Part shown: positions 61,205 to 64,000 of the stretch, piece by piece
Layout: each line of letters starts with the position of its first letter
How positions within the stretch are numbered: the first letter of the stretch is position 1
Assembly (NCBI RefSeq): GCF_028748105.1
Contig: NZ_CP118168.1
Span: forward strand, 372,001 to 436,000
Length of the DNA stretch: 64,000 bases
Direction: 5' to 3'
Origin: Entomospira nematocerorum
Lineage (GTDB): Bacteria; Spirochaetota; Spirochaetia; WRBN01
Program-made: the position numbers and the translations under genes
Notes under the pieces: model-generated
The model's database searches: none
Told to the model about the DNA's origin: nothing
The model's input: the letters and a program-made list of their open reading frames with translations, nothing else

Positions 61205-62263
61205 TCAAAAAGAGCTATCATCAACTTGATGCCGATTTTTTATGGCATCAGGAATTCTTCTCTTTAAATAGATAGCACTAGGAAAGCCTTTTTGCAATGC
61301 TAAATCAAACATCTGGAGAATTTCATTCTCCAACTCCTCACGATGGCTCTCATCGAGATCTGGGTTACTAGCCCACACACCAATCAAGGCTAGTCCTCTA
61401 TTAACGTACGCCGCATAACTCTCACCAAGACTTAACTCAAGAGTAATATCGCTATAATATAGTGCTAAATCCCATTTGTGAAGCCGTAAATAGATATCTG
61501 TAATATTAACAAGAGTAGCAATAATCATCGGAATCTCTTCTTCATTCATCAAGCGGAGTACCTGCAAGTTATCCGCTAAAGCACGTTCATAATCTTGCAT
61601 ACGTAATCGAATTAAAGCTCTCTTAAAGTAAAACCTACTATTACTTGGTTGTAAATGAATCGCCTGACTCAATGACTCCTCTGCCTCCTCATATCGCTCT
61701 AAGAGAAGAAGTGGCTCTGTCTGATTATAAAACACCGAGATATTCTGAGGATCCTTGTTTAATGCCTCTGTATAATCTTGCAAGGCCATTTCACTATAAC
61801 CTGGAATCATCAAAAGTGCCCATGCTCGATTTGCATAGGCCTGACTATTATCTGGATCTAGCTGAATTTGTCGAGTAAAAAAGTCTGCAGCTCGATAATA
61901 ATTGCGTTCATTCATGAAAATAATTCCTAAAATTGCATTGAGTCGAGCATCCTCCTCTTTAATTGATCGTGCTTTAAAGGCATCTTTCTTCGCCTCTAAC
62001 TTCTCTCCTGATTCAAAGTATGCGATTGCTCGAAATAAATATGCCTCAAAGTACCACCCATCACGCTCTATAGCGGAGGAAAAATCTGTAATTGCTGCAA
62101 CAAAATTACCATCCCTTAAGAGATATTCACGACCACGCAAAAAATAGTACTCTGCTTCATCTGGGTGTTCAGCAATCAACTGATCCAATCGATTACTCTG
62201 TGCATAAATGGCTAATGCGCTTAAAAGATATCCTAAATAGACGAACAATATCCATGATCTCAT
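61205..62263 (-). CDS. Exported TPR-repeat protein
   Basis: 352 residues from the ATG at 62263, chosen because AGGTGG precedes it and MRSWILFVYLGYLLSALAIYAQ is a signal peptide; the frame is open further upstream into the PHP gene. The mature protein is a run of TPRs (AEYYFLRGREYLLRDGNFVAAITDFSSAI, YYRAADFFTRQIQLDPDNSQAYANRAWALL, EALNKDPQNISVFYNQ, AIHLQPSNSRFYFKRALIRL). Probably periplasmic and involved in protein contacts. It follows the PHP gene after 10 nt, so they are cotranscribed. Confidence 0.8.
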   Translation of the reverse strand: MRSWILFVYLGYLLSALAIYAQSNRLDQLIAEHPDEAEYYFLRGREYLLRDGNFVAAITDFSSAIERDGWYFEAYLFRAIAYFESGEKLEAKKDAFKARSIKEEDARLNAILGIIFMNERNYYRAADFFTRQIQLDPDNSQAYANRAWALLMIPGYSEMALQDYTEALNKDPQNISVFYNQTEPLLLLERYEEAEESLSQAIHLQPSNSRFYFKRALIRLRMQDYERALADNLQVLRLMNEEEIPMIIATLVNITDIYLRLHKWDLALYYSDITLELSLGESYAAYVNRGLALIGVWASNPDLDESHREELENEILQMFDLALQKGFPSAIYLKRRIPDAIKNRHQVDDSSF

Positions 62264-62273
62264 AAAAATCCAC

Positions 62274-63149
62274 CTACTTTTGCTGTATTTGTTCCCAAAA
62301 CATTCGCTGATCCTCGCGTAAAAGGGGATGTAGAAGTTCAGGATTAATTTTTTCTCCTGCAGTAGCATGTCCTAGTTTACGAGAAAGATACTTAGCACCG
62401 TGATAATCGCTACCACCGGTGACTATCCAATCAAATTTATGAGCTAGCTCCACAAGCCGACGACTCTCCCCCACTTTACAATTGCTATGATAAGCCTCTA
62501 GTCCATCAATCCCCAAGTCATCAAAAGAACGGAAACTCTCCTCCAAAACACGCCAGGACTGATATAAGGAGAGCGGGTGTGCAATGATTGCCTTACCACC
62601 AGCCTCATGAATTAATCTAATTGCATGTTCTAAATCAAAAGATTCTTTACGAATATATGCTGGTCGTCCCGTCGCCAAGTACTTATCAAATGCCATTTGT
62701 TGGCTCTTCACATATCCCTTCTGAAAGAGATATCTTGCAATATGTACGCGACCAACAACATCATGTGCTAGCGCTCTTATCTCTTCATAATCACAGACCA
62801 GGCCTAAGCGATTCAGGGTTTGGGTTATCTCTTGATTCCGATACTCTCGCTTATTTTGCTGATCTTCTAATGCTTGCTGTAGTTGATACATTCCTGACCC
62901 TTTTGATGGATCAAGATTTAATCCTAGTAAATGAAAAACCCCTCGTGGTGCATTAATCTCTATCTCCACTCCGTATAAAAAGAGCATTTGAAGCTTTTTT
63001 GCCTCCGCAGCAGCCTCATTTAACCCAGTTAGAGTATCATGATCAGTTAACGCTAAAGCACGAACACCTCGTCTATATGCTAACTGTAACAAGTCTTTGG
63101 GATGATCCGCACCATCGGAGGCTGTGGAGTGGCTATGTAAATCTATCAA
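62274..63149 (-). CDS. PHP-domain phosphoesterase (YciV/RnmV type)
   Basis: 291 residues. The metal-binding motifs of PHP phosphoesterases are complete: IDLHSHSTASDG, ALTDHDTLTGL, FLYGVEIEI, IIAHP and TGGSDYHG. The arrangement is that of 3',5'-nucleoside bisphosphate phosphatase / 5'-3' exoribonuclease RNase AM, so it probably acts on pAp or short RNAs. The start codon is TTG (63147-63149), supported by GGGAG eight nt upstream and by the first motif beginning directly after it. A possible promoter (TAGACA, 18 nt, TATAAT on the minus strand) lies just upstream. Confidence 0.88.
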   Translation of the reverse strand: MIDLHSHSTASDGADHPKDLLQLAYRRGVRALALTDHDTLTGLNEAAAEAKKLQMLFLYGVEIEINAPRGVFHLLGLNLDPSKGSGMYQLQQALEDQQNKREYRNQEITQTLNRLGLVCDYEEIRALAHDVVGRVHIARYLFQKGYVKSQQMAFDKYLATGRPAYIRKESFDLEHAIRLIHEAGGKAIIAHPLSLYQSWRVLEESFRSFDDLGIDGLEAYHSNCKVGESRRLVELAHKFDWIVTGGSDYHGAKYLSRKLGHATAGEKINPELLHPLLREDQRMFWEQIQQK

Positions 63150-63221
63150 TATATAAACTCCCTTTTCCTTATCCTTCCTGTCATTATAGACGCTTTATCC
63201 CCCCTGTGTCTAGCAAAAGTC

Positions 63222-63268
63222 CTATAAAAAATATGACTCATTTATAATGATAATCATATTTTTTATAG
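63222..63268. promoter_or_regulatory. 15-bp inverted repeat containing a Fur/PerR-like box
   Basis: Perfect 15-bp arms (63222-63236 with 63254-63268) around 17 nt. Within it, 63243-63261 agrees with the 19-bp Fur consensus at 15 positions, and 63242-63256 with the PerR consensus TTATAATNATTATAA at 13 of 15. It lies between the divergent PHP gene and the gene at 63449, about 70 bp upstream of the latter's -35 box. The rest of the 299-base gap (63150-63448) holds the promoter listed next and nothing else I can name. Confidence 0.5.
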
Positions 63269-63330
63269 TTACTATATTGCGATTTTACACTATTTTTCCA
63301 AAAAATCCTACATTGTTATTTAAATAGCGG

Positions 63331-63359
63331 TTGACAGATAAAATTAATCCATTTATCAT
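63331..63359 (+). promoter_or_regulatory. Sigma-70 promoter of the gene pair at 63449 and 63909
   Basis: Perfect TTGACA (63331-63336), 17 nt, TATCAT (63354-63359), with a leader of about 80 nt. Confidence 0.75.
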
Positions 63360-63448
63360 ATACTTCACACCATTCATGCTAACCGTATATATTATTTTTT
63401 AGTATTACAAGCAGTAATAAAGAGTACATCTCATCATTGGAGTTAAAC

Positions 63449-63892
63449 ATGTCTAATAATCTTTGGAAAAATATGAGTCAAATTATCCACTTTGGATTTC
63501 CTTATCTCTTAGGAATGCAACAGGAAGCTGTTAATACACTCTCTGTTCTAGCACTAGAGGTTACCTTTCCTCATCGTCATGTTTTACATACATTTGCAGG
63601 ATACCAAGATCCTACTATCTCCATGATACACCGATCCCTTCGTCCAGAACAAATTCCTACACCAGATCTTGTCATCTACCTCGCACGAGCAACAGATCTC
63701 AAACAACGTTATATAGAATATTATGTTACACTAGATAGTGATAGTAGAGTCATTGGTTGGGGTCCTCACATTGAATCAACGTCTAAACATCTTCAATCTC
63801 ATCTTAATATGAGTCTTATGAATCAGCATAACTTACCTACAGAGAAGGAGAATGCTGCGTATGAACTAGGAATAGACTTAAATTTAAATTAA
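63449..63892 (+). CDS. Small protein of unknown function
   Basis: 147 residues from the ATG at 63449, eight nt behind TTGGAG (the frame is open to a TTG at 63437 that forms part of this site). No signal peptide or membrane helix. Recognisable stretches are FPYLLGMQQEAVNTLSVLAL and PTPDLVIYLARATDLKQRYIEYYVTLDSD; I cannot place them in a family. The gene at 63909 follows after 16 nt in the same direction, so they are probably cotranscribed, under possible metal control if the box upstream is real. Confidence 0.65.
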   Translation: MSNNLWKNMSQIIHFGFPYLLGMQQEAVNTLSVLALEVTFPHRHVLHTFAGYQDPTISMIHRSLRPEQIPTPDLVIYLARATDLKQRYIEYYVTLDSDSRVIGWGPHIESTSKHLQSHLNMSLMNQHNLPTEKENAAYELGIDLNLN

Positions 63893-63908
63893 GTATAAGG
63901 TTATCTTT

Positions 63909-64000
63909 ATGAACAGTAAACAACAATTTATCTCTCAAACAGCGTTTATCGCAACGGCTGTATATGTAGCTAGTAATATTTTTGCAAATATTTTATCTGT
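63909..64000 (+). CDS. Start of a probable membrane transporter, cut off by the window edge
   Basis: Only 30 codons are visible: MNSKQQFISQTAFIAT, then AVYVASNIFANILSV. The ATG is preceded by AAGG. The hydrophobic helix with VASNIFANILS resembles the first helix of the VUT/queuosine-precursor transporter family (YhhQ-like), but so short a piece does not allow a firm name. Coupled by position to the small unknown gene upstream. Confidence 0.45.
   Translation, partial: MNSKQQFISQTAFIATAVYVASNIFANILS

Noticed and set aside
1..64000. CRISPR array, insertion sequences, prophage or integron
   Set aside because: No regularly spaced direct repeats with unique spacers, no transposase or integrase motifs, and no terminal repeats were found. 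The tandem repeats at 44806-45754 are coding and have no spacers.

Overview
The window is chromosomal DNA of a flagellated spirochaete with a low G+C content. Three things point there. A homologue of the spirochaete P83/100 antigen is present (44183..46852). The flagellar order flgL-fliW-csrA is the one seen in Borrelia and Treponema. There are many short lipobox proteins, five tandem chemoreceptors and a Borrelia-length topoisomerase IV A subunit. A mosquito-associated genus such as Entomospira would fit, but that is a guess and cannot be proved from this sequence.

Layout. 1-904: 5' part of tuf (minus strand), with a clear promoter. 1141-12823: five paralogous transmembrane chemoreceptors in one orientation, separated by striking inverted repeats. 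13010-14438: a TPR protein and a stand-alone groES. 14466-18566: an rRNA methyltransferase operon. 18677-20222: DUF4416 plus earP. 20219-24931: lipoproteins and an MFS-HEAT fusion. 25039-29544: pyruvate:ferredoxin oxidoreductase and a DUF368 transporter. 29549-41861: lytic transglycosylase, sialic-acid-type synthase, NAD synthetase, phosphofructokinase, a FliG-like unknown, a mutarotase and a nucleotide-sugar dehydratase. 41786-48867: a probable flgL-fliW-csrA-p83/100-TPR-lnt transcription unit. 49598-53614: tRNA-Met, a DEAD helicase, murB and a group 2 sigma factor. 53697-60387: dnaJ, an EIIC-EAL fusion, parC and prfA. 60451-64000: a membrane protein, a TPR protein, a PHP phosphoesterase, a small unknown gene and the start of a probable transporter.

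Main themes. Motility and signalling dominate: chemoreceptors, the hook-filament junction with the FliW/CsrA switch, a candidate FliG-like protein, and a c-di-GMP phosphodiesterase fused to a sugar-permease domain. The envelope is the second theme: lnt, lipoproteins, murB, mltD, a DUF368 undecaprenyl-phosphate carrier, and surface-sugar enzymes.

Two regulatory patterns stand out. (1) At least six genes carry a sigma-70 promoter whose -10 box ends only 6-8 nt before the start codon, with no Shine-Dalgarno sequence, so their mRNAs are predicted to be leaderless; prfA is a near case at 10 nt. (2) The group 2 sigma factor gene is preceded by a near-perfect -24/-12 (sigma-54) promoter, the same logic as the RpoN-RpoS cascade of Borrelia.

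No CRISPR array, insertion sequence, phage gene or replication origin was seen. No gene-free stretch exceeds 300 bases; the longest is the 299 bases at 63150-63448, which holds a large dyad with a Fur/PerR-like box and a promoter.
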